Shown here one piece after another: positions 1 through 8,248 of a DNA stretch of 64,000 nt. Numbering within the stretch: position 1 is the stretch's first letter; every line of letters starts with the position of its first letter. Position numbers and translations under genes: made by a program. Under the pieces are notes generated by a model. That model was not told where the DNA came from. It worked only from the letters and a program-made list of their open reading frames with translations, and ran no database searches. The DNA is from MVRE01 sp015660965 (GTDB lineage: Archaea; Halobacteriota; Methanomicrobia; Methanomicrobiales; Methanospirillaceae). The stretch is from contig JBEKCC010000001.1 in NCBI GenBank assembly GCA_050015095.1, positions 1-64,000 of the forward strand, given 5' to 3'.

Positions 1-184
1 TTGCAATGCTCACTTCAGGCTGGCGCAGGTCAGTACCTCTCTCAATCGCACGGGAAGTTGCTTCTGGGGTATTTGCGAGAAACACAAGGACTTTTGCAAC
101 GTTTCTCTTCGTACCTATTTCGATGAGAAGATTCGCGAACTCTTCCTCTTTTTCTGTGAAAAACATCACGTTTTCTTGTCTCAT
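1..184 (-). CDS. Winged-helix transcriptional regulator, N-terminal part (runs off the window)
   Basis: The reading frame stays open from an ATG at 182-184 to the left edge, so only the first 61 residues are present. The start is set by a good ribosome site (GGAAGTGA, 4 bases before the ATG). The visible protein begins MRQENVMFFTEKEEEF and continues through VLVFLANTPEATSRAIERG and DLRQPEVSIA. The last part reads like the first helices of a TrmB/MarR/ArsR-like winged-helix domain, a layout common in small regulators of Methanomicrobia and haloarchaea. The ligand and targets cannot be told. An operator-like repeat lies next to its TATA box (241-272), which would suit autoregulation. Confidence 0.6.
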   Translation of the reverse strand, partial: MRQENVMFFTEKEEEFANLLIEIGTKRNVAKVLVFLANTPEATSRAIERGTDLRQPEVSIA

Positions 185-240
185 AGTTCACTTCCTTTTA
201 TTTTCCTTAAAAATTCTATATTATCAATATCTTGTTTGAG

Positions 241-272
241 ATATATATAACAATTTTATTGTTAATCAACAA
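241..272 (-). promoter_or_regulatory. Promoter and candidate operator of the winged-helix regulator
   Basis: Read on the minus strand, a TATA box (TTATATATAT, 241-250) lies about 57 bp upstream of the ATG at 184. Directly upstream of it three alternating half-sites overlap: AACAA at 249-253, TTGTT at 259-263 and AACAA at 268-272. They give two interlocking inverted repeats with 4-5 bp spacers. Placement over the BRE/TATA edge is typical for an archaeal repressor or activator site. That it is bound by the adjacent regulator is inference. Confidence 0.35.
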
Positions 273-373
273 GAAAATAATTTAAATATTAGTTCAATGA
301 TTGCAAACAAACAAATGTCGATGTGGAATATACCGAATTAAATCTAGATTTCGTTAAAAATTCAATAAAAAAA

Positions 374-934
374 TTACATCAGACCAAGACTACGCAGGTC
401 TGAAAGAATTTTAATCACAGCCTTCTTTGCATCCTCAGGCTCTTTACCACCAGTGATAATTAATTTGCCCGACCCAAAGAGCAGAACAACAACTTTGGGG
501 TTCTCGAGTCGATAAACAAGACCAGGGAACTGTTCAGGTTCATACTCAATCCTGTCGAGATTGAATCCAACAGCAATTTTGTTAAGGTTGATTGCAGTTG
601 CAAGATCAGCTGAAGTAACAATATTTTGGATTTTATAGGTGAGTTTCTTTGGGATGTTGATATCTAAACTGCGTAATTGTTTACCAAGAATATCAAGACC
701 TTTGCTTAGGCTATCGATGCTTTTTGCACCAGTAAGAACCACTTTTCCGGATCCAAATACAAGTGCGGCTATTTTTGGATTCTGCATCCGCAATACAACG
801 CCAGGAAAACGTTTCTTATTGTATTCCGCATCTTTGATCTGCGATGCAAGTGCTGGTAGATCCAGGTAATCGGTAACCTTTGCTGAGGCAACGATATTTT
901 CAATCTTCAGAGAATCTTCTGGTCTTACCTTCAT
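374..934 (-). CDS. tbp: TATA-box binding protein
   Basis: This 186-residue protein is the archaeal general transcription factor that binds the TATA box and recruits TFB and RNA polymerase. It consists of the two classic direct repeats of about 90 residues. Repeat 1 carries KIENIVASAKVTDYLDL, FPGVVLRMQNPK and LVFGSGKVVLTG; repeat 2 carries KIQNIVTSADLATAINL, FPGLVYRLENPK and LLFGSGKLIITGG. The length is normal for the family and there is no long acidic tail. The ATG at 934 has no Shine-Dalgarno site, but a TATA box lies 22-29 bp upstream, so the mRNA is probably leaderless. It stands alone between a regulator gene and a rubrerythrin-like gene on the same strand. Confidence 0.97.
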   Translation of the reverse strand: MKVRPEDSLKIENIVASAKVTDYLDLPALASQIKDAEYNKKRFPGVVLRMQNPKIAALVFGSGKVVLTGAKSIDSLSKGLDILGKQLRSLDINIPKKLTYKIQNIVTSADLATAINLNKIAVGFNLDRIEYEPEQFPGLVYRLENPKVVVLLFGSGKLIITGGKEPEDAKKAVIKILSDLRSLGLM

Positions 935-955
935 GTTTATAAATTCAATAGGATA

Positions 956-963
956 TTATTTAA
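956..963 (-). promoter_or_regulatory. TATA box of tbp
   Basis: On the minus strand TTTAAATA sits 22-29 bp before the tbp ATG, the spacing expected when transcription starts at or next to the start codon. No Shine-Dalgarno sequence lies between. This supports a leaderless tbp transcript. Confidence 0.5.
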
Positions 964-1093
964 AAAGTTGGGTAGATCAAAATAATTTTACTTAACTTCA
1001 TTCTCAGAATAAAAACACCAATCAATTATTCGAGCAGGAAAAAAAGAAAAAAATTAATCTAGCAGGTAAAACCAATCGGAGTCAGTCGAAAAT

Positions 1094-1549
1094 TTACCAG
1101 ACTTCTGGGAATGCCATGTTAGTATAGATATCTTCCAAACGGCTTTTATGCCCCCTCTCCATATTCGCAAGGTTTTGGAATAGCCTCTTTTGTTCTGCAT
1201 CCGTATTAGCATTCGCCAGTTGTGTATACATCTGCATTGCTTCCAATTCTTTCTTAATTGCAACAACAAGTCCATCGAGAGGCTTCATATCTGGTGAAAG
1301 TGCTGGTGTTTTAAGTGAATCCCCAACTTTAAAGTCCTTACTTGAATCTATGTGGATAGTTTTGATATCTTTTGAGAGTAAATTCTGTAGGAATTCGCGG
1401 TGTTTGGTTTCATCACCGGCAAGTTCATTAAAGAGTTTTTTCAAATTAGGATCCTTAATTTTGTCAGAAACACCGCGATAAAAGGTATAGGATTCCACTT
1501 CACGGCTAATTGCCATCGAGATGATCTTTTTAAACTCCTCTGCATTCAT
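1094..1549 (-). CDS. Rubrerythrin-like ferritin-family protein
   Basis: This 151-residue four-helix-bundle protein belongs to the ferritin/rubrerythrin superfamily. The diiron ligands are recognisable as two E...ExxH helix pairs: E in ISREVESYTFY with DETKHREFL in the first half, and KKELEAMQMYT with MERGHKSRLEDIY in the second. No rubredoxin CxxC module is attached, so it resembles the stand-alone ferritin-like domain found in anaerobes, with a likely role in peroxide or iron handling. The ATG at 1549 is chosen over a GTG 12 bases upstream because a strong ribosome site (GGAGTGGAG) precedes the ATG and would overlap the GTG. A TATA box (TTATATAG) lies at about 1590. Confidence 0.8.
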   Translation of the reverse strand: MNAEEFKKIISMAISREVESYTFYRGVSDKIKDPNLKKLFNELAGDETKHREFLQNLLSKDIKTIHIDSSKDFKVGDSLKTPALSPDMKPLDGLVVAIKKELEAMQMYTQLANANTDAEQKRLFQNLANMERGHKSRLEDIYTNMAFPEVW

Positions 1550-2015
1550 TGTTATCTCCACTCCTTTGTTTAAATTATTTACAGATACCCTATATAATCA
1601 CATTGTTTTTACTCAAGTCTTCAAAAATAGTCTCAATGTGAACGAAGCTTACTTTTCTGCGATATCCAATAGAACCAAGCAGATAAAAAATTTCTATTTA
1701 TCAAAAGGTATTGATTTTTGTAATTGAATTTCTCATCAACTTTAGTTAATCAAAATAAAAAATTAAGCCAATGTGATTAATAGATTTATAAAATGAAATA
1801 ATATTTTTATCGTACTATGCTTGTGTTATAATCTGGCTCAATCGTTCATCATGTGAATTTCTTGAATTTTTTATTGATTGATCTGTCAATTGATTAGAAA
1901 TTTTAACCACTTGGCCGCGTTTTTATCCGTCTGCCATGCACACCTATTTGGCAAAAATACTTAATTTGACCTTTGAAATTCTGTTTCATCCCTGCAAAGG
2001 GAGGGGTGTAGGCAA
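1550..2015. other. Intergenic region, divergent promoters only
   Basis: This 466-base stretch separates the rubrerythrin-like gene (minus) from the HEAT-repeat gene (plus). A minus-strand TATA box (TTATATAG) lies near 1590. A plus-strand AT-rich element (AAAATACTTAATTT) near 1954-1970 precedes the HEAT gene. Composition changes from very AT-rich to GC-richer at about 1900. I see no convincing small gene or structured RNA in it. Confidence 0.5.
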
Positions 2016-2417
2016 ATGGAAAAGACATTTCGTCAATTGAAGGATAAGAGTTGGCCAGACAGGTGGACCGCTGTCTATGCCCTTCAAAAATTCGGTATCC
2101 CTGCAATCGACTACCTGCACAAAGCACTCGATGATGATGATAAGTGGGTGCGTTATGCGGCAGTAGATGCCTTAGGTGATATGCGTGACAAACGGTCCGT
2201 GGATTATCTGACAAAACTGCTTCTTGACGAGGACCAGGACGTACGGTTTGCTTCGGCCTGGGCCCTTGGAGAGATTGGGGATCAAAAGGCTTCACATGCG
2301 CTGATGCAGACCGTAAATAGTGATAACGGTTTTGTCAAGATCGCCGCAGAGGAGGCACTGGCCAAACTCGAAACAACTGGAAAGCAATCACCAGGCACAG
2401 CACAGACCCAGATGTAG
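2016..2417 (+). CDS. HEAT-repeat (PBS lyase-type) protein
   Basis: This 133-residue protein is made of about three HEAT repeats of roughly 31 residues. The repeat signature is visible as DDDDKWVRYAAVDALGDM, DEDQDVRFASAWALGEIGD and SDNGFVKIAAEEALAKL. The family forms small alpha-solenoids for protein-protein contact; the bilin-lyase name is historical and no phycobilin is implied. The N-terminus (MEKTFRQLKDKSWPDRW) looks like a capping helix and the C-terminus is a short polar tail. The start is clear: GGGAGGGGTG lies just upstream of the ATG. It is convergent with the multi-PAS regulator next door, shares its higher GC content, and has no obvious operon partner. Confidence 0.8.
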   Translation: MEKTFRQLKDKSWPDRWTAVYALQKFGIPAIDYLHKALDDDDKWVRYAAVDALGDMRDKRSVDYLTKLLLDEDQDVRFASAWALGEIGDQKASHALMQTVNSDNGFVKIAAEEALAKLETTGKQSPGTAQTQM

Positions 2418-2510
2418 ATACGGATATATCTACACTTTCGAAACTCTTTTTTCAGCATCGCATCTTGAAGAGACGGGCGGTTTTTTCAATAAACCTTATT
2501 ATGAAGTCTC

Positions 2511-5500
2511 TTAACGCTGCCGCATGATCGCCATATAGCCGAGTAGCTTCCCCGAGTCATCGGATACAAGGGAAACACTCGCCTCAACTGGAACCCTGCC
2601 ATGAGGGCTCATCAAAAAAAGCGGGAACGAAGCATGCCCATGTTTCCGTACTTCCAATAACCGGTCAAGAGTGGTCTTGCGGTGCTCTGAAGCAATATAG
2701 TGCGCCACACTCTTTCCCACAACCGCATCACTGCTCTCTGCTCCGAACATCGAGACCAGTGCATCGTTCGTCCAGATACACCGTGCTGAAAGGTCAAGGA
2801 TTGTAATGCCTTCCGCAGCATTCCGCAGTGCGTTGGAAAGGTAAATCAGACTGAGCAGTTCCGGGCTCTTACCTGCATGCGCACGGGCACCTGAAGTAAG
2901 TGAAGGAACCGAGAAAGGTCTTTTTTGGGTACCTGATTCCCGTTCACCTTCAGTAGTGGCCTGTCCCTTGAAGTGTCTGCTATCAGAAATATCGCGGATT
3001 GTCTCGATCGCCCCGAGCCGGTTACCCGCAGGATCAAAGAACGGGGATGCCTTTCCCCAGAGATAGGCTCCCTTCCATTCCTTCACTGCAGGAGCAAAGA
3101 CTTCGGCTTCAAGAGTTGATCCGTTTCGCCGCACGTCAGAATAGTACTTCGCTACCTCCCCATCGGGGGCATCGATGAGATCAATCAGGATCGGACGTGA
3201 CTCGCCGTAGAACGGAAACGCATAAGCATATCCACCTTTATTGAGGATCTCCTCTCGTTTTACGCCGGTCAACTGCTCGATAGCTGTATTCCATGCAACT
3301 ACATTTTTGTTTGAATCGATGACAAAAGTCGGATCCGGGATGAATTCAACGATATCCAGAATCTCTTTGCGCATGACCTGCAGCTGGCTCTGTGCATCCC
3401 GATGGTCGCTGATATCCTCCACAATCCCTTTGATGCGGGCAATACCCCCCTTCTGGTTATATATTGCAAACGCCGTCACCATGACGCAGATCGTTTTCCC
3501 GTCTGGTCGTTTGAGCAGGGTCTCTTTATTCTTTACAAACCCGGTCTTCTGAAGCTCCTCAAGGAACCTCTTTCTGCCGTCCTGTTCTATGAAGAGTTCC
3601 GCAACATCAACGGATTTTAAGGCATCTATCGATTGGTATCCGAGGATCCGGACAAGGGATGAGTTAGCCCAGATGAACCGCCCCCTTGGGTCTCCGGTAC
3701 TGCGGTATACTCCGATTACAATATTGTCCACGAGCTCGCGATAATTCCCCTCGCTCTCTTCTAGCTGTTTCTCTGCTTTTTTGAATGAGATGTCACGGCC
3801 GATCGTTGAAGCGCCGATCACGGTTCCGTCTTCATCGATAATGGGGGAGACTGTGACGGCGACTTCGATAACATTTCCGTCTTTTCTGACACGGACTGTT
3901 TCAAGGTTATTGACAGATTCCCTGTTTTTAATCCGCTTTAGGATTTCCTCCATCTCAGGCCGCTGTTTTGGCGGAATAATCAGGGAAATGTGACGGCCGA
4001 TCATTTCTTCCTGCGTGTAACCGTACAAGCGCTCGGCGGCACGGTTCCAGCTGATAATGACCCCTTCAGGATTCTTTCCGATGATCGCATCATCCGTTGA
4101 TTCAATAATCGACGAAAGGAGTTTTCTTGTCTGCTGAGCCTGTATGTGGACAGTCACGTCCTCGTATACAATACATTGTTCCCCATCAGAGAGGGTGACT
4201 GGCCTGAAATAAACTTCCTTTTTCATTCCGTCTTTGCACCGTACGGAAAACAATCTCCCGCGCACCTTTCCGATATCTGAACTTTGGAGGTCGGATACCC
4301 ATGTGGCGATAACATTTTTCCTGTATTCCGGATCAGGGAACGCGAGCAGGAACCATTCCCGGCCAGTCCTGAAATCCTTAAGATCGTATCCAAATGCCTG
4401 GATGAAATTGCGGTTAATGTAACGGTAAGTACCGTTAGGATCGATGATTGCCATGGGGAGAGGAGAATTTTCAGCAACATTTGAGAAGATCTCCTCGCTT
4501 TTTTTGAGGGAATTTTCTGCAATATGCCGCTGGAGGGAAATTGATGCCGCCCGAACATAGGTCTCGACAAGTTGGATATCGGGGATTGTTGCGCCTTTGT
4601 GGCAAAATATTGTTGCATTCCCGAAAACCATATCCCCCCAAACAAATCCGATCGCGTAAACATCGCCTATATTGATTGCTGCCTCGAGCTGTTCGCATGT
4701 CTCCTTTGGAATTACGCTAGAAACGATATCATAGAGTGAAAAAGGTATTTTCTGAAACCGTCCGGTACAGATAGATCTGATGAACATGGAATCGACTGGA
4801 TACTCAATCGTCCTCGGGTCCTGACCCACACATCGTATCCAGGTGGCACGGTCATCATCACCAACAAAGGATCTGCACGAGAGGATCCCGGTTTCGTTAT
4901 TGTATGAATTAACACCAATCATCGAACATGGGATCAGGAATTTTAGGTCGGATGCAATTTTTTCATAGATATCGGTACTAATTGGTAGTTCAATGAATTC
5001 CTGTAGTTTCTGTGAGAAAAATTCCATCCGCAAAATATGTTCCTGCACCTTTTTCTCGGCTACACGCTGCTCGGTGATGTCACGGGCGATTCCCTCAACC
5101 CCGAGCACATTGCCGGATTCATCATAATAGAAATGGCTATTGATTGAGACATGGATTGGGGTCCCGTCCTTGTGTTTCAGGACCACTTCATAATTACTGA
5201 CCGAGCCGGTCTTGGAGAGAACTTCCAGGAGCTCTTTTCGTTTTTCTGGTTCCATGTAGAATTTTTCAGCAATGTTCTTTCCGTAGAAATTATCGACTGA
5301 GCCATATCTAAGTAGGGGTGCCCAGCTCGGGCTTGCCATGATCAGGTTCCCATTGTGATCTGAACGGTAGAAGCAGTCCTGCATGTTGTCGATCACCGTC
5401 CGGTACATCTTCTCGCTTTCTACAAGAGATCGTTCCGCAGTCTTCCGGCTCGTGATGTCTTCTATGAGGATGGTGATTCCTTCATTTCCGTCATCAAAGA

Positions 5501-5984
5501 TGGTAGGTATCAACTTGTAACTGAGGTATATTTCGTGCTCGTTCTGGAGTAATTTTCTTTCCAGCGATTCGGTTTTGTAATCCTTTTCCGCTTTAAAAAC
5601 AGCATCAAGAGGAAGCCCAATGAGGAATTTGAGCCCGGTTTGATCAGCGGTCTGGCCGATGAGTTCCTCACGCGGCATACCCGTGAATTGGAGCAGTTGT
5701 TCGTTGACTTGTATGATCCGCTGGTTGGAATCCACCATCACAATTATATCTGAGGAAAAGTCCATCATCGCTGACAGCGGCATCCGTTGTGAGAGTGTGT
5801 AGACCTTTGAAGTCCCGTATATCTTTATTTCGACCTGTCCGGAGATAAGGAGGATCTCGAGATATTTTGCCACAGAGTTCCGGTTCATTTTGAGCTGCCG
5901 TGTAATCTCCGAGATGCTCATGCCCTTTTTGGAGAATTTCAGGGCATTTTTAATCCGCCCAATCTTTTCCTGATCGAGAATCAT
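2511..5984 (-). CDS. HTH/multi-PAS/GAF sensory regulator without kinase domain
   Basis: This very long protein (1157 residues) starts with a winged helix-turn-helix of about 65 residues (SISEITRQLKMNRNSVAKYL is the recognition unit). It continues with PAS-type modules at roughly 70-190, 195-315, 505-635, 638-760, 765-885, 895-1020 and 1055-1157, and a GAF-like region at 320-500. PAC tails such as EGITILIEDITSRK, VEGIARDITEQR and ASTIGRDISFKK mark the module ends. No H-box, N-box or ATP-binding GHKL motif is present, so output is presumably through the DNA-binding domain. The ATG at 5984 is preferred to a TTG two codons upstream; neither has a ribosome site. Domain limits are by eye. Signals and targets are unknown. 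Confidence 0.85.
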   Translation of the reverse strand: MILDQEKIGRIKNALKFSKKGMSISEITRQLKMNRNSVAKYLEILLISGQVEIKIYGTSKVYTLSQRMPLSAMMDFSSDIIVMVDSNQRIIQVNEQLLQFTGMPREELIGQTADQTGLKFLIGLPLDAVFKAEKDYKTESLERKLLQNEHEIYLSYKLIPTIFDDGNEGITILIEDITSRKTAERSLVESEKMYRTVIDNMQDCFYRSDHNGNLIMASPSWAPLLRYGSVDNFYGKNIAEKFYMEPEKRKELLEVLSKTGSVSNYEVVLKHKDGTPIHVSINSHFYYDESGNVLGVEGIARDITEQRVAEKKVQEHILRMEFFSQKLQEFIELPISTDIYEKIASDLKFLIPCSMIGVNSYNNETGILSCRSFVGDDDRATWIRCVGQDPRTIEYPVDSMFIRSICTGRFQKIPFSLYDIVSSVIPKETCEQLEAAINIGDVYAIGFVWGDMVFGNATIFCHKGATIPDIQLVETYVRAASISLQRHIAENSLKKSEEIFSNVAENSPLPMAIIDPNGTYRYINRNFIQAFGYDLKDFRTGREWFLLAFPDPEYRKNVIATWVSDLQSSDIGKVRGRLFSVRCKDGMKKEVYFRPVTLSDGEQCIVYEDVTVHIQAQQTRKLLSSIIESTDDAIIGKNPEGVIISWNRAAERLYGYTQEEMIGRHISLIIPPKQRPEMEEILKRIKNRESVNNLETVRVRKDGNVIEVAVTVSPIIDEDGTVIGASTIGRDISFKKAEKQLEESEGNYRELVDNIVIGVYRSTGDPRGRFIWANSSLVRILGYQSIDALKSVDVAELFIEQDGRKRFLEELQKTGFVKNKETLLKRPDGKTICVMVTAFAIYNQKGGIARIKGIVEDISDHRDAQSQLQVMRKEILDIVEFIPDPTFVIDSNKNVVAWNTAIEQLTGVKREEILNKGGYAYAFPFYGESRPILIDLIDAPDGEVAKYYSDVRRNGSTLEAEVFAPAVKEWKGAYLWGKASPFFDPAGNRLGAIETIRDISDSRHFKGQATTEGERESGTQKRPFSVPSLTSGARAHAGKSPELLSLIYLSNALRNAAEGITILDLSARCIWTNDALVSMFGAESSDAVVGKSVAHYIASEHRKTTLDRLLEVRKHGHASFPLFLMSPHGRVPVEASVSLVSDDSGKLLGYMAIMRQR

Positions 5985-6446
5985 ATTCAATCGATTTAAT
6001 TAACTCATTTTCATATAATTCTTGCTAATTAAATGTTCCAATCAATCAGAAGTTGAATAGATACGAGGATAAATTACCGCAGCGTCATTTCATTTGGTTC
6101 CTCCAGAGCGGTTGCGCGATTCAGGCTGCTGACATTAATATGTGAGAAAGATTTTTTTATCAGTATTTGCAAGGCAGTGTTGCCATGCAAAAGGTGATGC
6201 AATGAAGATAGCCTGTGCTATATGTGGTGAAAGACCTGTCTTGCATCAGATCGCGAACATCCCGATAGAAAGCTGAATTAAAGGCATTTTGCCAAAATAG
6301 CTGATTTTAATCCATTTTTACAACCTACGGATTTTCGGCAATATCTTGTCATTGAATATTATTTCAGGAAAGAACAGGAAAAGAACCCCCCCCCTCCGAT
6401 TTCCGTCGATCGCGGAATATGCTAGCATTGTAGATCACAAGAGCAC
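5985..6446. other. Gene-poor region with one doubtful small reading frame
   Basis: This stretch holds no clear gene. It contains the upstream region of the multi-PAS gene, a GC-richer patch at about 6090-6140, the doubtful 24-codon frame at 6202-6276, and a run of nine C residues at 6386-6394. The minus strand of the GC-rich patch reads as a short coding-like tail ending in a TAA near 6080, perhaps a remnant of a lost gene. I cannot assign it. Confidence 0.4.
6202..6276 (+). CDS. Possible 24-residue CxxC microprotein
   Basis: A short frame (MKIACAICGERPVLHQ, ending NIPIES) follows a fair ribosome site (AAGGTGAT). It has a CAICGE zinc-knuckle-like pair at residues 5-8. Only one Cys pair is present, so it could bind metal only as a dimer or be the decayed start of a larger zinc-ribbon protein. 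It lies in a region with other zinc-ribbon fragments. Chance cannot be excluded. Confidence 0.2.
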   Translation: MKIACAICGERPVLHQIANIPIES

Positions 6447-6708
6447 TTAATTTAATGAAGGGCATAGAGCAACATTCACATATTGCTTACAGTTTGGGCA
6501 TACCCACCCGACAGGTTCCAGCTTCTGTTTATCCTCTTCGAGTTCCTTGTATAGAACCGTTAGAAGCAAATCCCAATAATATTGCGAGGAAACCTACTAA
6601 AAGAATTATCAAACCAATAATTTTTATCCAATTACTAAAGGTAATGAGAAAAAGGAATCCAGTGATTATACCTGAAACACCAACACCAATTAAACCTAGA
6701 TTAACCAT
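6447..6708 (-). pseudogene. Small two-TM zinc-ribbon membrane protein, frame-disrupted
   Basis: From an ATG at 6706-6708 the minus strand encodes 59 residues forming two membrane helices (VGVSGIITGFLFLITF and IIGLIILLVGFLAILLGF) before a TAA at 6529-6531. Shifting by one base just before that stop, around 6545-6555, the other frame reads KELEEDKQKLEPVGWVCPNC, then KQYVNVALCPSLN and a stop at 6447-6449. This is the charged linker plus CPxC knuckle expected for a membrane-anchored zinc-ribbon protein. The span is 262 bases, one base over a multiple of three, so a single inserted base would explain it. A TATA box (TTTTATATTAAAA, 6719-6734) about 25 bp upstream suggests a leaderless gene. The second Cys pair is incomplete, which favours real decay over sequencing error. 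Confidence 0.5.
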
Positions 6709-6983
6709 TTTTTATTCACATTTTAATATAAAATTAATGGGAGCCTTGATTAATCTATTGATGAATAGAACCGCCAAATTTGATAGGATGGCGTTGATTT
6801 TTATAAAAGATAGATCGATTTAGTCTTTCTGAATCTGCCCACAATCTGGGCACCACATTTAGGATGAGGACATTGGATGAATTTTTGATTCCTAGGAAAG
6901 GGTATTATTTTGAAAGATCAAAAAGGAATTGGACAAAGGATTAAAGAGATTTTTAAAATCGATTGTATAAATATGGTTATTAC

Positions 6984-7295
6984 CTAGTCATATTGGCGCC
7001 AAGTATGCTCGCATTCAGTGCAACGGAAAAATCTTACTTCACTCTCGTCGGCGGCTCTCAATTGGCGAAGCCACCAAACAGCAAGGTTATTATCGCACTT
7101 GGGGCATCTAATTTGGATCGTCGGTAGAGTTTTCATCTTTCCCCCATCTTCGACAATGACAATCTCTTTATGTGTACGTTTCTTTTTCCTTGTCATCTGG
7201 TCAGCGCCATCGATGTTCCTAATGTATCCACATTTACGGCACTTGAGTTGACCTCCAGAAGAAATCATCATTGTTTTACATTCGGGACAGAACAT
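6984..7295 (-). CDS. tfs: Transcription factor S (TFIIS/RPB9-like)
   Basis: This 103-residue protein is the archaeal elongation factor that stimulates transcript cleavage by stalled RNA polymerase. The N-terminal zinc ribbon has CPEC (residues 3-6) and CRKCG. The C-terminal TFIIS-type ribbon has CPKC and CTEC around the functional acidic tip AADESEVRFF, whose Asp-Glu pair enters the polymerase active site in this family. Both modules and the basic linker (TRKKKRTHKE) are intact. The ATG giving MFCPEC is chosen because family members begin just before the first ribbon; an in-frame upstream extension (MRINVA and beyond) has no ribosome site either. It is divergent from archaeosortase A. Confidence 0.93.
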   Translation of the reverse strand: MFCPECKTMMISSGGQLKCRKCGYIRNIDGADQMTRKKKRTHKEIVIVEDGGKMKTLPTIQIRCPKCDNNLAVWWLRQLRAADESEVRFFRCTECEHTWRQYD

Positions 7296-7429
7296 TGCTA
7301 CATTGATGCGCATCCAGACAACATTAATTCTTGGATAATCCAAAAATGATACCAAAACGTATTTTGATTGTTCTTTTTGTCAGAGAATTGGGTGTTCTTT
7401 GAGAATCCTTTTTTTGGTATGACGAGAAT

Positions 7430-8248
7430 ATGTGTTTAATGATCGAGTATCTGGTGCTGATTTCCTGTATAGGATTTTTAGCATTTCTGATACCCGGGCG
7501 GTTCAGGAAATATCCTGCAATCATCGGCTGGATATTTATCGTCGTTTTCTTATTTGCGGAGCTCCCGTATTACTTTTCCATCAACAACTTTCTTTATCCC
7601 GTAATGGCGGCCCTTTCCGTTCCATTTCTGTACATCACCGTGAAATATTTACTTCGTGATGACACTCGTGTAATCAACCTTTCAAGAGCAGCAGCAGTTG
7701 CTTTCCTAATTTACGCGCCTTTTGAGTACGTCCCGTTTATTGGACATTGGTTAATTGGAGTTGTTGTCGATCAAGTGGTTTTTTTGCTTAATGTTCTCGG
7801 ACACACAGTAACGCTTGCAGATTGGAACATCATTACCCGGAATAGTCTCCGTGTGGAAATTATTCTCGCATGCACAGGTATCCAGAGTATCGCTATTATG
7901 TTAGGAGTTGCCGCTGCAGTTCCAACCACAAAACGACAGAAAATTTACACATTTTTCCTTGTTGCCCCTACTATTTACATTCTAAACATACTGCGCAACG
8001 TCTTTGTGATTATGGCATATACAGAACAGTGGTTCCCCTACTATCCAGATATTGCAAGTAATGGTGAGTTTGGGTATGAAAGTTTCTTCTGGGCACATAA
8101 TGTGATAGCCGAATTATTGGCACTGGTTCTGTTAGTTGCTATTGCATATGGCATGTTCATGATTATTCCCAAATTAGGCAACTTTGCTGATGACCTATAT
8201 CAGCTATATTACAATGAGGTCAAGGCAATTTTTTATAAAGGTAGATAA
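7430..8248 (+). CDS. artA: Archaeosortase A
   Basis: This 272-residue polytopic membrane protein is of the exosortase/archaeosortase family. Such enzymes process surface proteins carrying a C-terminal PGF-CTERM anchor and link them to a membrane lipid. The catalytic set is visible: Cys148 in EIILACTGIQS, Arg189 in NILRNVF and His223 in FFWAHNVIAE. About seven hydrophobic helices surround them, and the C-terminus is cytoplasmic and polar. A second possible start is the Met at codon 4; neither has a strong ribosome site. It overlaps the convergent CDP-alcohol phosphatidyltransferase by 29 bp. No PGF-CTERM substrate is encoded in the window. Confidence 0.9.
   Translation: MCLMIEYLVLISCIGFLAFLIPGRFRKYPAIIGWIFIVVFLFAELPYYFSINNFLYPVMAALSVPFLYITVKYLLRDDTRVINLSRAAAVAFLIYAPFEYVPFIGHWLIGVVVDQVVFLLNVLGHTVTLADWNIITRNSLRVEIILACTGIQSIAIMLGVAAAVPTTKRQKIYTFFLVAPTIYILNILRNVFVIMAYTEQWFPYYPDIASNGEFGYESFFWAHNVIAELLALVLLVAIAYGMFMIIPKLGNFADDLYQLYYNEVKAIFYKGR

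Noticed and set aside
6386..6394. Run of nine C residues as a phase-variation tract
   Set aside because: It lies outside any credible coding frame or promoter, so there is nothing to switch.
6455..6823. A 122-codon plus-strand frame in the gene-poor region
   Set aside because: It is antisense to the two-TM/zinc-ribbon remnant, has no ribosome site and no family features.
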